From Micropterix aruncella (lineage: Eukaryota > Arthropoda > Insecta > Lepidoptera > Micropterigidae): a DNA stretch of 64,000 bases. This document shows, in pieces, positions 1 through 10,340 of the stretch. Below the pieces are notes generated by a model that ran no database searches, was not told the origin of the DNA, and was given only the letters and a program-made list of their open reading frames with translations. Both the position numbers and the translations under genes were made by a program. The stretch lies in the NCBI GenBank assembly GCA_944548615.1, contig OX155961.1, positions 10,996,673-11,060,672 on the forward strand, given 5' to 3'. Every line of letters starts with the position of its first letter. The first letter of the stretch is position 1.

Positions 1-250
1 TATTAGTCTATCAGAAATCTTGCATAAAAGGACGCTTGGTGTGCGGCAAAGTCTTTTGAGTCACGGGGCCAACGGCTCGCAGCGGCTCGTACGCTCACTG
101 ATGCACTTCAATCGAGCCGCTCACAGCGGGCCACGTTCGCAAGTCGATAAGAGGCTGTAACTTGTAACTGTTGTAGTTTACCATCCGCTCGTTGGAATCG
201 AACAGAACTTAAGTCATCGTTATTATGGAATCAGAAAAGAAAAACTTTAC

Positions 251-402
251 CTAACGAGATGGGCCAATATCGCTTTGACCCATCGGATTTTTCCACTGTT
301 CAAGAGTTCCATCAGCTGCTTCGGGTGATATTGAGGTAGAACAGGACAAGCCATTTGGGATGCTTCGAATAGGCCATAGTCCGGCATGTAGTCCAATAGA
401 GG
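251..402 (-). CDS. Rbcn-3A: Rbcn-3A exon (most 3' in window), Rav1-type region
   Basis: Starts after a TTTTTTTAG acceptor in phase 0 and ends two bases into a codon before GTAAAG. It encodes PLLDYMPDYGLFEAS followed by QYHPKQLMELLNSGKIRW and KAILAHLV. This is among the most conserved blocks of DMXL/Rav1 proteins, at the start of the Rav1 C-terminal homology region, which is alpha-helical rather than WD40. The gene continues beyond position 1. Confidence 0.9.
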
Positions 403-484
403 CTAAAAAAAGAAAAAAATATATTTTGGCATTGTACCCAAAAAAAAAACAAATTTGTGTTTTTTATTCGGAATACAACAACAT

Positions 485-1215
485 ATCATGCAATAGAGCA
501 TTTCAGTAGTTGCCTGTTAAAGATAGATGCCTTGCTAATTTCTGGGCCTCGTAAGGCTTGGATCTATGGCAATTATCTAACTTCACATTTGTCATGGCTC
601 TTTCTTATTTACGATTTCAACAAAACCCAACTGTAACATTTGTAGGTAATGACAACTGACCAAACTACTAATACACTACAGCCACAGTATACCAAGAGAG
701 CAGTAGACGCTCTCTCTTGGACGGCTCTAACGGCAAAACACATTTCACTACTAAACCTTTCTCAATAATCGAAAAAGCGTCAGATTGGATTCTGGAGGTC
801 GATTCGGTCTCTCTAAGCAGTATAAATTCCCTGAAAGTCTCGGATGCACAGCCCTCCGTCCAAATATAACTCTTTAGTCTCTATCTCGGAAGATGGCCCT
901 TATCGTAGAATCCTTGGCAATCTAAATCGCCTGCCAGCTAAATCTCTGTTTCACCTTTTTAAAGATCATGGTCTATCCAAGAAAATCTCCTTCCTAGAAA
1001 AAATATATAAAACGATTTCTGCATCTCAAATTCTATTGCTTCGAAGAAGGAGTGAATGGGTGGTAAGGTGAATGCTCACATGTAGCAAGACAGCTGTCCT
1101 AAACCTACCACAGCCAGTCAGTCCGGAATACACCGCTCACCCTCTCAAAAGTGTAATAATAGTATTATGATGGGCCTGACTTCGCCATGGCAGCTCGGTT
1201 TTTATTTTATTTTTA
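485..1215 (+). mobile_element. Deleted copy of RLE-type non-LTR retrotransposon
   Basis: Matches the longer copy at 29340-31053 in three blocks: 485-632, about 718-890 and 935-1140, separated by deletions of coding sequence. The segment 633-717 replaces most of the ORF and contains a hairpin (CCAAGAGAG ... CTCTCTTGG, 691-720). The 3' end after 1140 carries the ATGATGGGCC...CCATGGCAGCTC tail and T-rich end seen in other copies. A short 75-codon ORF at 844-1071 is a broken remnant of the endonuclease domain, not a gene. Confidence 0.72.
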
Positions 1216-1661
1216 TTTTGAATTATTTTAAAGTAGCCTAATAACCTTAATCCATTGGCATTAAATTATAAATTTTCTTCTACCTAAATCTGAACTAAAT
1301 TTTCATAGATCTCGATTTATCTCAGAAGTGATTTTGGACATTGGTGGTTTTTCATAACAGCGACTATATGTAGTTACTATGTACATACCTACCTATTACT
1401 TTTAACCTACGTTTCACAAAAAAAAAAAATACTATTGTTATAATTTGCGTATTTAAATACTTATGTAACCACCTAAATAAATGGATAGTGGTTTTATAGG
1501 CATGTGGGGAGACATGAAGGGAGGTACTTTTTTAAATCTTCCAAATCTGTCATCTTAACTAAAAACTCACCAGCCAACACTGGCCGCGCCGAAGGCTTGG
1601 ACCAAGGGTTAGTCGTAAATCAAATTAAAAGTAATAAATACCATAGAGACAAGCAACTAAC

Positions 1662-1850
1662 CTGGGGTGGATCGTTATGAGCCTTTCTTTTCTTGGTGTC
1701 TCTTTCGAGCAGCTGAAGGTTGATGGAAGAGACCCTGGATAAATGAGGCATAGAGCCCATGCTGGCTAATCGGCGCGCTGACTGTGCATTGTGCGTCGGA
1801 CGGAGATCAGCGTCTCGGAGATTCCTCGTGTCTGGGCCATCCTCAGATTC
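1662..1850 (-). CDS. Rbcn-3A: Rbcn-3A exon, basic Ser-rich linker
   Basis: A 189-nt exon, exactly 63 codons, phase 0 at both ends, between a TTTTTTTAG acceptor and GTTAGT donor. It reads ESEDGPDTRNLRDADL, then a Ser/Arg-rich stretch, then SSINLQLLERDTKKRK. The NLQLLE-plus-basic-tail motif recalls the linker between the WD40 part and the Rav1 region in insect DMX proteins. Being a multiple of three with phase 0 ends it could be skipped without a frameshift; whether it is alternative is unknown. Confidence 0.82.
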
Positions 1851-2131
1851 CTAAAAAAAGGACCACATACTTCTTTTAAACATGACTCTTACTGCCTAAG
1901 ATGTGTCCTTCCTGAGACTATGCAAAGAACTCTTCTGAATCGGTTCACGCTCATACAATACGAAAAATTAAGAGAAACCGGTCGACTCATTGTTGGTCAA
2001 ATTAATGGCATTCTTACAAATAAAATCCTACGACCACGAAGATATTTTGATTTACAAAAAAATTAAAACAGAAACGATAAACATTGATTATATGCGTTTT
2101 AGATTGCTCAATGCCATACTACAATTTAGCA

Positions 2132-2808
2132 ACTTGCGGTGTCAACTACAACGGGCGAGCCCGTCACCACAGGACGTTTTAACGATTTTCTCGTTCTGTC
2201 GCCCTGCAGTGAACGTAGAAGACTTTGGACAGAAGAAATCCAACGTCCAGCTACGTCACAACCCGCAAGAAGCCAACCTTACCGCGAGATAGCCAGTAAT
2301 GTTACCTGGCGGGCCGACCCTCGCGCCCTTGCTTCCAATTGTGACCAGATTTCTCCGGTCTCTCGTTTGGTTCCGAGTTCGAGGTCGCTTGCGCGGTCCT
2401 CTCCCTTACGAAGCGGTGAAACGGTGTGCACCGAATCTATCGCGGACCAAGGCGTCCTTTGCCCGACTGAACCGGGATCGGATGGCCAATGGTCATTTCG
2501 AGAGCATTCGCCGTAAGGTAGACAACCACCCCCGCTCTATAGGAAACAATACAGTTCCCAGACTCCCCCGATTGTTAGTCGGAGAGCACAGTCGATTGGC
2601 TTGCGCCGCACGGTGCGCAGACCGTCCAGGAGCGCCAGAGGTTTGATTCCCAGGGGAGACTGGTTGACCCAGTGTCCTACCCAGGCCCGCACCCCATGCG
2701 TGGAGGCCATCGGATGGGTGTTGACCCGTGAGTGTAACCGACCCTGAACACATGGGTCATCGTGGCCACCTCATCATGGGCCCATTAGCTCCCACTAGCT
2801 CCCACTAG
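2132..2808 (+). mobile_element. GC-rich non-coding retroposon (family R), copy 1
   Basis: A 677-bp GC-rich unit beginning near GTCAACTACAACGGGCGAG and ending in short repeats of AGCTCCCACT. It is flanked by a 13-bp direct repeat CTACAATTTAGCA at 2119-2131 and 2809-2821, and the unit splits the host TIR element, so the repeat is a target duplication. Other copies: 8785-9463, 12047-12768, 31249-31830, and partial ones at 49541 and 51885. Open frames on both strands (up to 125 codons) are not shared intact between copies. Confidence 0.75.
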
Positions 2809-3044
2809 CTACAATTTAGCAGCTAGGATTTTATTACGAAACACAACAAGTAGATGACAATCATAGTTCCAAACATTGATTAATCCTCTTATTATGTTCA
2901 ATATGGCTGCATTTTAATAATTATTTTATTTCGACAATAATTTTTTTTAATTTTTTTTTTTTTTTTTTGTTACAAAAATATTTTGTTTTTTTGTAATAAT
3001 CACAATATTGAACAAGCACGCACAAAATTAAACGTTCACCTTAG

Positions 3045-3210
3045 AACAGGTCCCGGCCTAGTTAGGTGGCGTTGTCACTGGACTTTGCTATGTATTCATT
3101 TTCTGCTATTTATTCAATGTTTAAAATATTTCTATGCATAGTTCCTAAGATAAAATTGTTTTAAATTATTCTTGAATTACTTAAATAAATAAATAAAAAT
3201 AAAATAAAAT
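3045..3210 (+). repeat. AAAT-tailed short retroposon or LINE 3' end
   Basis: Starts near TTAGAACAGGTCCCGGCCTA, continues through GGTGGCGTTGTCACT and ends in an (AAAT)n-like tail. A sister copy lies at 10157-10340, and a reversed head fragment at about 22697-22740 in the Helitron interruption. It is inserted inside the TIR element 2101-3702. It could be a SINE or the truncated 3' end of a LINE. Confidence 0.6.
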
Positions 3211-3922
3211 TTGTTTTTTAACAGTTAAGCAGCGCATTTTAAGCATTACACTAAACACGCCTCTACGGTATCCTATCTCGAAATAAATTAATAATATAGT
3301 AACAAACGAATTTTTAAATCATTTCTCTCTTATTATTTTAATATTATTTACATAAAGATGTATTTTTTTAATTTGGTATACAAGATTCAATATGTAATAA
3401 TTAAACACTTAGGTTCAGATAGACTAATAGATGGCAATCTATTTCTCTGTATTATTTCTGTGATGTAATCAGCATATAAAGAAATGCGATAGATCGCGCT
3501 AATAATTGAATGTTATTATTGTTAACATTGGTTAAATTATTCGGTTTTTATAATCAATCAGTCCTTTATAAAAAACCTTCATTATCAATGTTATTATAGA
3601 TGGCCAAATAGAATGATGTCAGTTTTGCTGTCAATGCCATCAGCATCACCTGCATTTTTTTAGCGCAGAGTTGCCAAAATGTACTATTAAGTTGAGCAAT
3701 CTATACCACATATTATTATAATCAATGGCAATATCAAAACCCATTTTTTAGGGTTGAAATAAAATTATAACGTTAAAGTATGTTAGGTGATGTAATAAAT
3801 TGTACAAATGCAGCGTCTGAATACCCAACAAAACACTGCTGGAGCGGTTTACCCAACAACACTCAAATACTTAAATTGCATCTTTCTCGCTTTTGTCTAT
3901 CTCAAAAATTCCAATTCCTTAC

Positions 3923-4192
3923 CTGATAGGCAAAGTGGTGCAGCGACGACAGAGTATTGTATCTTTCCGGTTTCCATTGTGAATAAACGTGCATTTCGGA
4001 GTCCATTCCGACAACCAAAATCCCGTCTCGAACCCAGGACATTTGCATGGGAAGCGGCGGGAGACCATCGGCCGTGCGAAGGTCTATCTTCCGAATCTTC
4101 ATCCACCTAATTTCATCTACGAAGTGCGGCACTGCTAGAGAGGAGGCTTTTCTCAGCATCGGACGGTGGTTCGATATCGATTCTTTCATTGC
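3923..4192 (-). CDS. Rbcn-3A: Rbcn-3A exon, conserved WD40 block
   Basis: A 270-nt exon, 90 codons in phase 0, acceptor ACTTTAAG and donor GTAAGG. It encodes RPMLRKASSLA, then the highly conserved LPPLPMQMSWVRDGILVVG and SEMHVYSQW, a last WD40-like blade of DMXL. The 3' part (KPERYNTLSSLHHFAYQ) is linker. The upstream boundary is less certain than the downstream one because the open frame continues past the chosen acceptor; phase agreement with the exon at 4546 supports it. Confidence 0.9.
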
Positions 4193-4545
4193 CTTAAAGT
4201 AAATTTTAAAAAAGGATGAAAGCTTCAAAGGTGCACGAGACAATACGGGACGGTCGCTAAAATCGCCAGACTTACGCAAAATCTAACCAAATTTATGAAT
4301 TAAATTCACAAAGGCGTTGGTTATCATTTGAAATAAAGTTAAAATTAAATACAAACCATCTAATGACTCGCTAGATAGTTTATGAATTGTTATGTCACAA
4401 AAGATTGAGATTCGATCTGTGACTTTAGAAATGCTAATATCTCAACAAAAAATTACATTGAACAATACATTTTAGATTATAATACAAAATAATAGAATGA
4501 TATATTCCAGAGTTTAAAAAAACCTAAAACTATAAATATTGTCAC

Positions 4546-4845
4546 CTTTAAATTAGCTTGAGCCAGATCGCTAGAAACGGGGGTGAAGAGTAGCACTTTG
4601 GAACCGACCGCTACGGTGAGGATGTGCGAGCCGTCCTCTTTGGACACCCAGTCCAGCTGGACGAGATGCTTCTGAGTGAGGGGGCAGGTGTTGCCGTTCT
4701 CCGTGATGCTGCGGCGCAACGACTGCAGAGTGCTGAAAGACGGAACCGCCAGAAGGTTGGCCGCAGGCTTCGTCGGCTCGGAAGACAGGCCGTTGTCTCC
4801 GTTGCGCGGCGGCCGCAAATCCTCGTGGGAGAGGGTTTGTATCAC
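4546..4845 (-). CDS. Rbcn-3A: Rbcn-3A exon, WD40 block
   Basis: A 300-nt exon, 100 codons in phase 0, acceptor TCGCAG and donor GTGACA. It begins VIQTLSHEDLRPP, has a Pro/Ala-rich middle, and ends with LVQLDWVSKEDGSHILTV plus a strand ending in LLFTPVSSDLAQANLK. The LDWVSxEDGSHILTV motif is diagnostic of DMXL proteins. Large antisense and alternative-frame ORFs over the same bases are shadows of its GC-rich coding sequence. Confidence 0.92.
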
Positions 4846-4914
4846 CTGCGACGGAAAGCAATCTTAATAATTCAAATACAGAACGGGCGTGAAGTTGAAG
4901 ACAAACACTGTAAA

Positions 4915-5115
4915 TAAAATACAAAAGGTGAACTCCATAGCGACTAACTCCTGCCATGGAATTCGCCGGCGTGGTGGGGCTCATCATAATACTGTTATTA
5001 AATTTCTGGGGGATAGGCAGTAGACTCCAGACTGACGACCGGCTGCAGTAGGTTTAGGACGGCTGTCTTGCCTCGTGAGATCTTTTACTTAACCGCCCAT
5101 TCGCTCTCCCATTCG
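4915..5115 (-). mobile_element. 3' end of RLE-type non-LTR retrotransposon
   Basis: Read on the minus strand this matches the 3' untranslated end of the elements at 1040-1215 and 30790-31053: the GGTAGGTTTAGGACAGC-like stretch (complement), then the ATGATG...CCATGGCAG tail and a T-rich end near 4915. It lies in the intron immediately upstream of the exon at 4546-4845. Confidence 0.6.
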
Positions 5116-5426
5116 AAGCCATAGACTTTGAGATCCCCGAAATTGCGATAATAGTCAGTAAAGTGCCCGTAAACATACCTACAGTTACAGCTTACGGAAT
5201 TTTACCTAAGAAGTCTGCGGACTGATAAGCAGGGATATAAAAACCTGCATTGAAAAATCCAAAAGTAAGTAAAAAAAAAGGATTTCGCAAAAGTACATAG
5301 CGTCGAGAACTTTGTAAGGTGCATAACATCGAGATCTTTCTATCTTGCTATGTATTTTCAATATTATTACATGAGATGGAAAGCTGGAAGCATTTAAAAT
5401 ATGGGTCTATCAGAGGATACTACACA

Positions 5427-6098
5427 TACCAGGTTGTTCAATAAATTTTGTCATTCAATAAGAAAAAAAAACGATTTTTAGGTTTGAAGTACATTTCATT
5501 ATTCAACTAGATGACTCGGTGAACTTTATACCGCCTAAAATTGATTTGATTATAACTCTTTATAAGCGTTTATTAATCCTAATCAACCTTCCAAATCCAA
5601 TTAATTGAATTTATAATATTGGCCACATCATGTACGGTTTGTTCCGTTTGGTTATTAAATGAAATTCGTTTGTTTATAAAAAGTGTGTGCAAGCATACTA
5701 GTATATACCGGTGGTTATTCAATGGCAGGCCTCAATGACGTGGATCGTCTTTAAGACTCGTATGACCGCATTTAAATGCAGTAACCCATCTTTCAACTGT
5801 TCGTATTGAAGGTGAAGAGACCTTATACACATCTGACTATTGTTCATGAATTTGATTTGGTTCTACGCCTTTCAAAAATAAGAGTTTTAGTACTTCACGA
5901 TATTCAAAATTTTCCATTGTCCAAAAATACTGTGATACGTTAACTTTGAAGAACTGAAAATATATGAATGAGTCGACGGATCTAATCGAAGCTCGACTCG
6001 CGTTCATAAAACAGTAGTAGCACTTTTAGAAATATAAAATGTCAAACCGACCAGTGCCATCTCTTATCGAATGACAAAATATTTTGAAAATCCCGATA
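5427..6098 (-). pseudogene. mariner transposon, internally deleted, dead transposase
   Basis: Flanking TA dinucleotides and inverted ends sharing ATTTTGTCATTCRATAAGA (left 5447-5465, right 6061-6080). Minus-strand translation from about 5925 gives MENFEYREVLKLLFLKGVE, the helix-turn-helix start of a mariner transposase, but stop codons follow within 30 residues and again before GLPLNN. The catalytic DD(D/E) region is missing. A short AT-rich stretch remains between the transposase fragment and the left end. Confidence 0.75.
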
Positions 6099-6478
6099 CA
6101 CTAGTGCGATGCACTCGTTTAAGACATCTTCGCGCCTCAATAGGCACGAAGATGTCTCAAAGCGTTCGGGCGAGAATATAGATATATCGAGAATAATAAA
6201 GATCTGCAAACTCAAATACTCGGCTCGTGTCGTGCATCATCCCTAAAGATACAACGTTAAGCATCCGATAATTTAATGCAAAGTAGCCGAAGGTCCGGGG
6301 CGAAGAAAAACATCTCGGCTTTGTTAATATACGAGAATAGCGACGAGAACGGCGAGGTCGCCGGAAACCTTCGAACGGTATTCTTTCCCGTCGAATAGTG
6401 ACTTAAATGTCGTCGTAGACTCGCGGATCCGTCCGACGGCGGAGCGCTCTAACCGCGAGACGAAAGCAAAATAGGCAC
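6099..6478. other. Intron stretch with a hairpin
   Basis: Intron downstream of exon 6479-6774. A clear hairpin, AGACATCTTCG ... CGAAGATGTCT, lies at about 6121-6157. Otherwise nothing recognised. Confidence 0.5.
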
Positions 6479-6774
6479 CTGAGTTATCCTCTGCTTCTTC
6501 TGCATGAAGCTGGAATCGTAGAGGTAGCTGAGGTCGATCTGCGCGTCGGCGCCGGCCCGCGGCAGGGAGACGTTCTTGAGGGGGATGGTGTCCTCCAGCA
6601 GCCACTCGGCGCCGCCGCTGCTCTCGCACTCGTACACCGCCACACACAGGTTCACGAAGCGCTCGTCCGCCGCCGCGCTCGCCCCGGCCCCCCGCGGCCG
6701 CGTGAAGGAGCGGCCCGTCTTGTACGCGCACGCGATGCGCCCCGAGTACGCCGCGCTGATGTTCAGAGGCTGAC
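6479..6774 (-). CDS. Rbcn-3A: Rbcn-3A exon, WD40 block with GC-rich insert
   Basis: Acceptor CCCGCAG, donor GTGCCT; starts with two bases that complete a Gly codon and ends in phase 0. It encodes QPLNISAAYSGRIACAYK, an Ala/Gly-rich variable loop, FVNLCVAVYECES, and IDLSYLYDSSFMQKKQR. These blocks match the family. The exon is unusually GC-rich for this window, mostly from CG-ending codons in the variable loop (roughly 6640-6730), which explains the long spurious ORFs in other frames. Confidence 0.92.
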
Positions 6775-7163
6775 CTGCGGGAGATGTTAACCGTCGAGGT
6801 GCAGGGCCGATTAGGCGCTTCGCAACGGCGGCCGCGACCGCTTGCCTCGTATAAAGGCACAGATAATCGAACCAGTCGATCGGTCGTGCCGCAAGTAGCC
6901 CGCCGGTCATAAAAGACCTCAATACTATGTAAGTAAACGACGAACATTTCTACTGCATTATTGCACAGGAGAGGTATGGGTCGATCCATTTCAAACCGCC
7001 CGGGAAGTGTCGCTTGACATTTTTGATTTCTCTGAATTTTTTACACGTGTTTCCTATGAGCCCACACTATTAGTTTATTTTTACAAGCCATAGTTTTTTT
7101 CCGGCAGCCATTTTAAAATATCGGTTAGGCAAATTTATATGAAAAATTTGGTCTGCAGAATGT

Positions 7164-7366
7164 TTAACCTTTCGGGAACCAGTCTGTAATCAAAACCTCG
7201 AAATTTTGTTTGTAGAAGGTGTATGCAAGCATACTATTACATACGTCAATGGCAGGCTTCAATGACAGATTTTTACCGCAGTGGAGGGAGAAACAGAGCC
7301 AATAATTGAATAAATAATGATAATATGAAAAACGCCGATTGGCGTGCATGGCCAACCAGAGGTTAA
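7164..7366. mobile_element. piggyBac-like MITE, family B copy 1
   Basis: 203 bp bounded by TTAA at both ends, starting TTAACCTTTCGGGAACCAGT and ending CCAACCAGAGGTTAA. It contains a TTTGTTTGTAGAAGG motif and an AACGCCGATTGGCGT palindrome also present in the copy at 63246-63423. It interrupts the left arm of the 7010-9668 element, whose right arm shows the uninterrupted sequence. No coding capacity. Confidence 0.75.
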
Positions 7367-7969
7367 TTGCCAATACATTTTTAAAGATATTATAATAATT
7401 CAAAAACCAGTGTGTTCAGCGTGAAAATAAACTTCAGGTATGCATTTTTTTTAATTTTCTACCATGCAAGAGAGTCAGTCAAACTCTTTCTGTAAAAACT
7501 CAAGAAAAAATTATCAATCATTACTTTTTAAGACCATATATTTTTATGAAGGAAACGAGACTCATTAATAGTATGTTATGTCTATGTTGAATACTTACAT
7601 AAATACCTGTAGTATAAGTTTTAATACTGAGTCCTATTTTTCTCATTTAATGTCAATTTTCTCAGGTTAATATCTAAAAAAGGACTGAATGAAAACAAGT
7701 TAAAAGTTTTTAGAATGATCTTTGTACACATAAGAATATATAACAAAAAAAAAAATATAATAGACTCAACTAGATTTAGAGTAATAGAGCAGCGAAATTT
7801 TTACATCAACAGTTTGACTGACTTTCTTGGTACAAAAATTAAATATCTTGTCTTGCTATCTATCTACACCAATGCTTCCCAATTAGTGATACGCGTACGC
7901 CCAGGGGTACGCTGGCAATCTCTTGGCTAATATAATAAGTAACAAACAAATACGCAAACAACAATTATT

Positions 7970-8440
7970 ATTATTTATTCTGGACAGGCAGCTTTGCTGA
8001 TACGTCCAGATCAGATCTTGTAAAGCAAAACAATATTAACAAGCTTTTAGGTACAAATCGAGTCTGTTTTTAAATTGACTGACAGAGCTTGCACTAATCA
8101 CTTCAAGTGGTAGTTTATTCCACATGTCCACGACTATTTTGTAGAACGTTCTTAAGAGGATTAGATTTAAATTTTGTACAGTTAAGTTTTTTGTTGTGAC
8201 CTCGAAGCTTTATGTTGACGTTGAATTTGTAAATATTCGTCAGTCCAAGTACATCGTAATAATGTGTTAGAATTTTATATGTCTCAATCAGGTCACCTCT
8301 TTGACTTCTTTGTTTGAGTGTAGTAATTCCTATTCTTCAAGCCCACTGAAATTTTTGTTGCCCTTGAATAGCCCTTGAATTGTTGAAATATATTTTGCAC
8401 AACGTACCTTTGCAAGAGCGAATTTCCGGCAATGACAAAC
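7970..8440 (-). mobile_element. CR1-like LINE, 3' coding remnant
   Basis: On the minus strand this encodes pieces of a LINE reverse transcriptase C-terminus (DLIETYKIL, DVLGLDNIYKFNVN, and a VVDMWNKLPLEV-type ending). It is about 75 percent similar by eye to 52145-52750 and preserves the empty TTCTTAAGAGGATT site that is occupied by a MITE there. Several frame breaks; 5' truncated. Confidence 0.62.
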
Positions 8441-8784
8441 TTAAAAACTAAACATCATCACAGACTTCAACTCGAAAACGAGTTGAGACTGAAGCTGACC
8501 AAATAGCAGCCAGATTTTAAAGAGTGGTGTAAAGAACAACGTGCAGATTTGTTACATTAAACTTATTTTCACCGTCATTAGAACTGTATTTTGATGGCAA
8601 TAAATGTTTAAAAAAACTGATTTAATTTTTACTTATCATTCCTGCAATACGGGGTACGCGAGCTTGAGGTCTCTCTTAAGTGTTTTGTAGGAAAAACTAA
8701 TTGGAAACCACTGATCTACACCACTAAATATATTGCTAAAGATCATTTTATTCTGAACATATATAGACATAGATAAATAAGGTT

Positions 8785-9463
8785 GTCAACTACAACGGGC
8801 GAACCCGTCACCTCAGGAAGTTTTAGCGATTGGTCGTTCTATCTCCCGTGAAGTGAGCGCAGAAGACTTGGACGAAACAGTCCACCGTCAAGCTCCGCCA
8901 CATGCCCGTAAGAGGACAACGCCTTAACCGCGAGATAACCAGGTATGTTACCCAGCGGGCTTACACTCACGCCCTTACTTCCAATTGCGACCAGATTACA
9001 CCGGTCTCTCGATTGGTTACGAGTTTAAGGTCGCTTGCGCTGCGCGGTCCTCTCCCTTACGAATCGGTGAAGCGGTGTATACCGAATCTATCGTGGACCA
9101 CGGCATCCTTTGCCTGGCTGTTCACCCAGGATCGGATAGCCGATGGTCGCCGCCGACCATCGGCTATCCGAAGAGCAGTCGCCGTAAGGTCCGCAACCAC
9201 CCCCGCTCTATAGGAAACAGTACTGCTTCCAGACTCACCCGACTGTTAGTCAAAGTGCACAATCGATTGGCTTACGCCGCACAGTGCGCAGACCGTCCAG
9301 GAGCGCCAGAAGGTTGACTCCTAGGGGAAACTAGCCCTAAGGCCAGAGTCCTGCCCAAGCTCGCACTTCATGCGTGGAGGCCGCCGGATGGGTGTTGACC
9401 CGTGAGTGTGACCAACCCTGAACAAAATAGGTCTTCGTGGCCAACTCAGCCCATTAGCTCCCA
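8785..9463 (+). mobile_element. Family R retroposon, copy 2
   Basis: Same order of blocks as 2132-2808: GTCAACTACAACGGGCGAAC, ACCCGTCACC, CCCCGCTCTATAGGAAACA, GACCGTCCAGGAGCGCCAG, and an end at CCCATTAGCTCCCAT. A possible short target duplication ATAAATA lies on both sides. Includes a self-complementary stretch around 9131-9170 (CGATGGTCGCC / CGACCATCGGC). The 103- and 110-codon ORFs are not conserved in the other copies. Confidence 0.68.
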
Positions 9464-9668
9464 TATAAATATAGATAGATATCTTTAAAAATAGCTTGGC
9501 AATTAAAGTTTCCGCAAACCACATTTTTCATTAAAATTTGCCCAACCGCCATTTTAAAAATGGCTGCCAGAAAAAACTATAGTCAATTTTTTTTTTCAAA
9601 CAGTGTTTTGTGACGGTCTACTATAGGGAACACATTATCAATCAGGAAAATCAGGTAAATAAAAAATG

Positions 9669-9947
9669 TTAAGCAACAAATTTTATTAATATTGGGTGAT
9701 TTGAAATGAATTGATATGTATGCGTAAAACGTATATTATGAGTATGTGTATATAAAGCGCATATGGGTATGCATCATCTACATAAAACCACCCAACAATG
9801 CCCAAATCAAATTATTAGATTTGAGGTTACAATATCTCTGTCAATTATCTGGCAATAAGATCACTAGAGGCTGATTTATTATAGTAAATCAATGATACCA
9901 CTCACATTGAGACCGAGGGCATTTAAAACAAATAAGAATAGAAATAC
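9669..9947. other. Intron stretch, nothing recognised
   Basis: AT-rich intron between the inverted-arm element and the exon at 9948. A run of alternating TATG/CATA motifs near 9710-9775; no gene or repeat family assigned. Confidence 0.5.
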
Positions 9948-10051
9948 CTGGAATATCAATGGTTGACTCCAAATCCTTATTCATCATCTCCCATTCCACC
10001 CAGCTGTAGTCGAGGCAGCCGCCGATCTTCTTGACATTGCATTTCCAAAAT
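9948..10051 (-). CDS. Rbcn-3A: Rbcn-3A exon, short WD40 segment
   Basis: A 104-nt exon too short for ORF callers. The acceptor TTAATTAAG leaves one base to complete an Arg codon, giving R-FWKCNVKK, then CLDYSWVEWEMMNKDLESTI, and it ends one base into a Gly codon before GTATTT. FWKC directly follows the CSDSTVR blade end encoded by the previous exon, a typical WD40 strand. Phase fits both neighbours. Confidence 0.9.
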
Positions 10052-10156
10052 CTTAATTAAACAGAAACAAAAAAACAAATGAAATACATTAGTAAAACCC
10101 GATTTCACAAGACTAGGAAATTATTAATCGCTTGGCCCCAGTCGATTCTCTGGATA

Positions 10157-10340
10157 AATTTAGAACAGGTTCCGGGCTAGTTAGGTGACGTTGCCACTAG
10201 ACTATGCGATGTATTCTTTTTTCTGCTTTTGATTAAATTTTCCATTTTGTGCATAATTCCTACGCTGAAATTGTTTACTCTTATTTTTTAAATATTTGCA
10301 TTACTTATATAAATAAATAAATAAATAAATAAATTTCAAA
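10157..10340 (+). repeat. AAAT-tailed short retroposon, copy 2
   Basis: Begins TTAGAACAGGTTCCGGGCTA and ends in a pure (AAAT)n tail at 10312-10335. About 80 percent similar by eye to 3045-3210. Non-coding; SINE or LINE 3' end. Confidence 0.62.

Larger units (their letters stand above)
2101..3702. mobile_element. TIR DNA element, copy 1, with nested insertions
   Basis: Imperfect terminal inverted repeats AGATTGCTCAATGCCATACT (2101) and its complement ending TTGAGCAATCT (3702). The interior matches the copy at 29064-31236 in several blocks: around 2821-2920, 3255-3410 and 3497-3690. Two retroposons inserted later: 2132-2808 and about 3045-3210. Non-coding and probably a MITE or deleted transposon; superfamily unassigned. 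Confidence 0.65.
7010..9668. repeat. Element with ~200-bp inverted arms and nested insertions
   Basis: The left arm, about 7010-7395 minus the MITE at 7164-7366, matches the reverse complement of 9466-9668: for example GGCAGCCATTTTAAAA (left) against TTTTAAAAATGGCTGCC (right), and TTAATTGCCAA followed by ATTTTTAAAGATAT on the far side of the MITE. Between the arms lie a LINE fragment (7970-8440) and a family R retroposon (8785-9463). It may be a foldback-type element or two opposed copies of one repeat. Confidence 0.55.

Noticed and set aside
691..720. Hairpin CCAAGAGAG...CTCTCTTGG as a regulatory structure
   Set aside because: Lies in filler sequence replacing deleted retrotransposon ORF; no copy elsewhere and no context for function.
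3902..4110. Plus-strand ORFs over 3808-4110
   Set aside because: Antisense to conserved exon 3923-4192.
4571..4987. 138-codon minus-strand ORF and two plus-strand ORFs near 4624-4917
   Set aside because: Alternative frames of the GC-rich exon 4546-4845.
6324..6989. 221-codon minus-strand ORF and 65-codon plus ORF over the GC-rich exon
   Set aside because: Shadows of exon 6479-6774; only the frame with AAYSGRIACAYK and splice sites fits the family.
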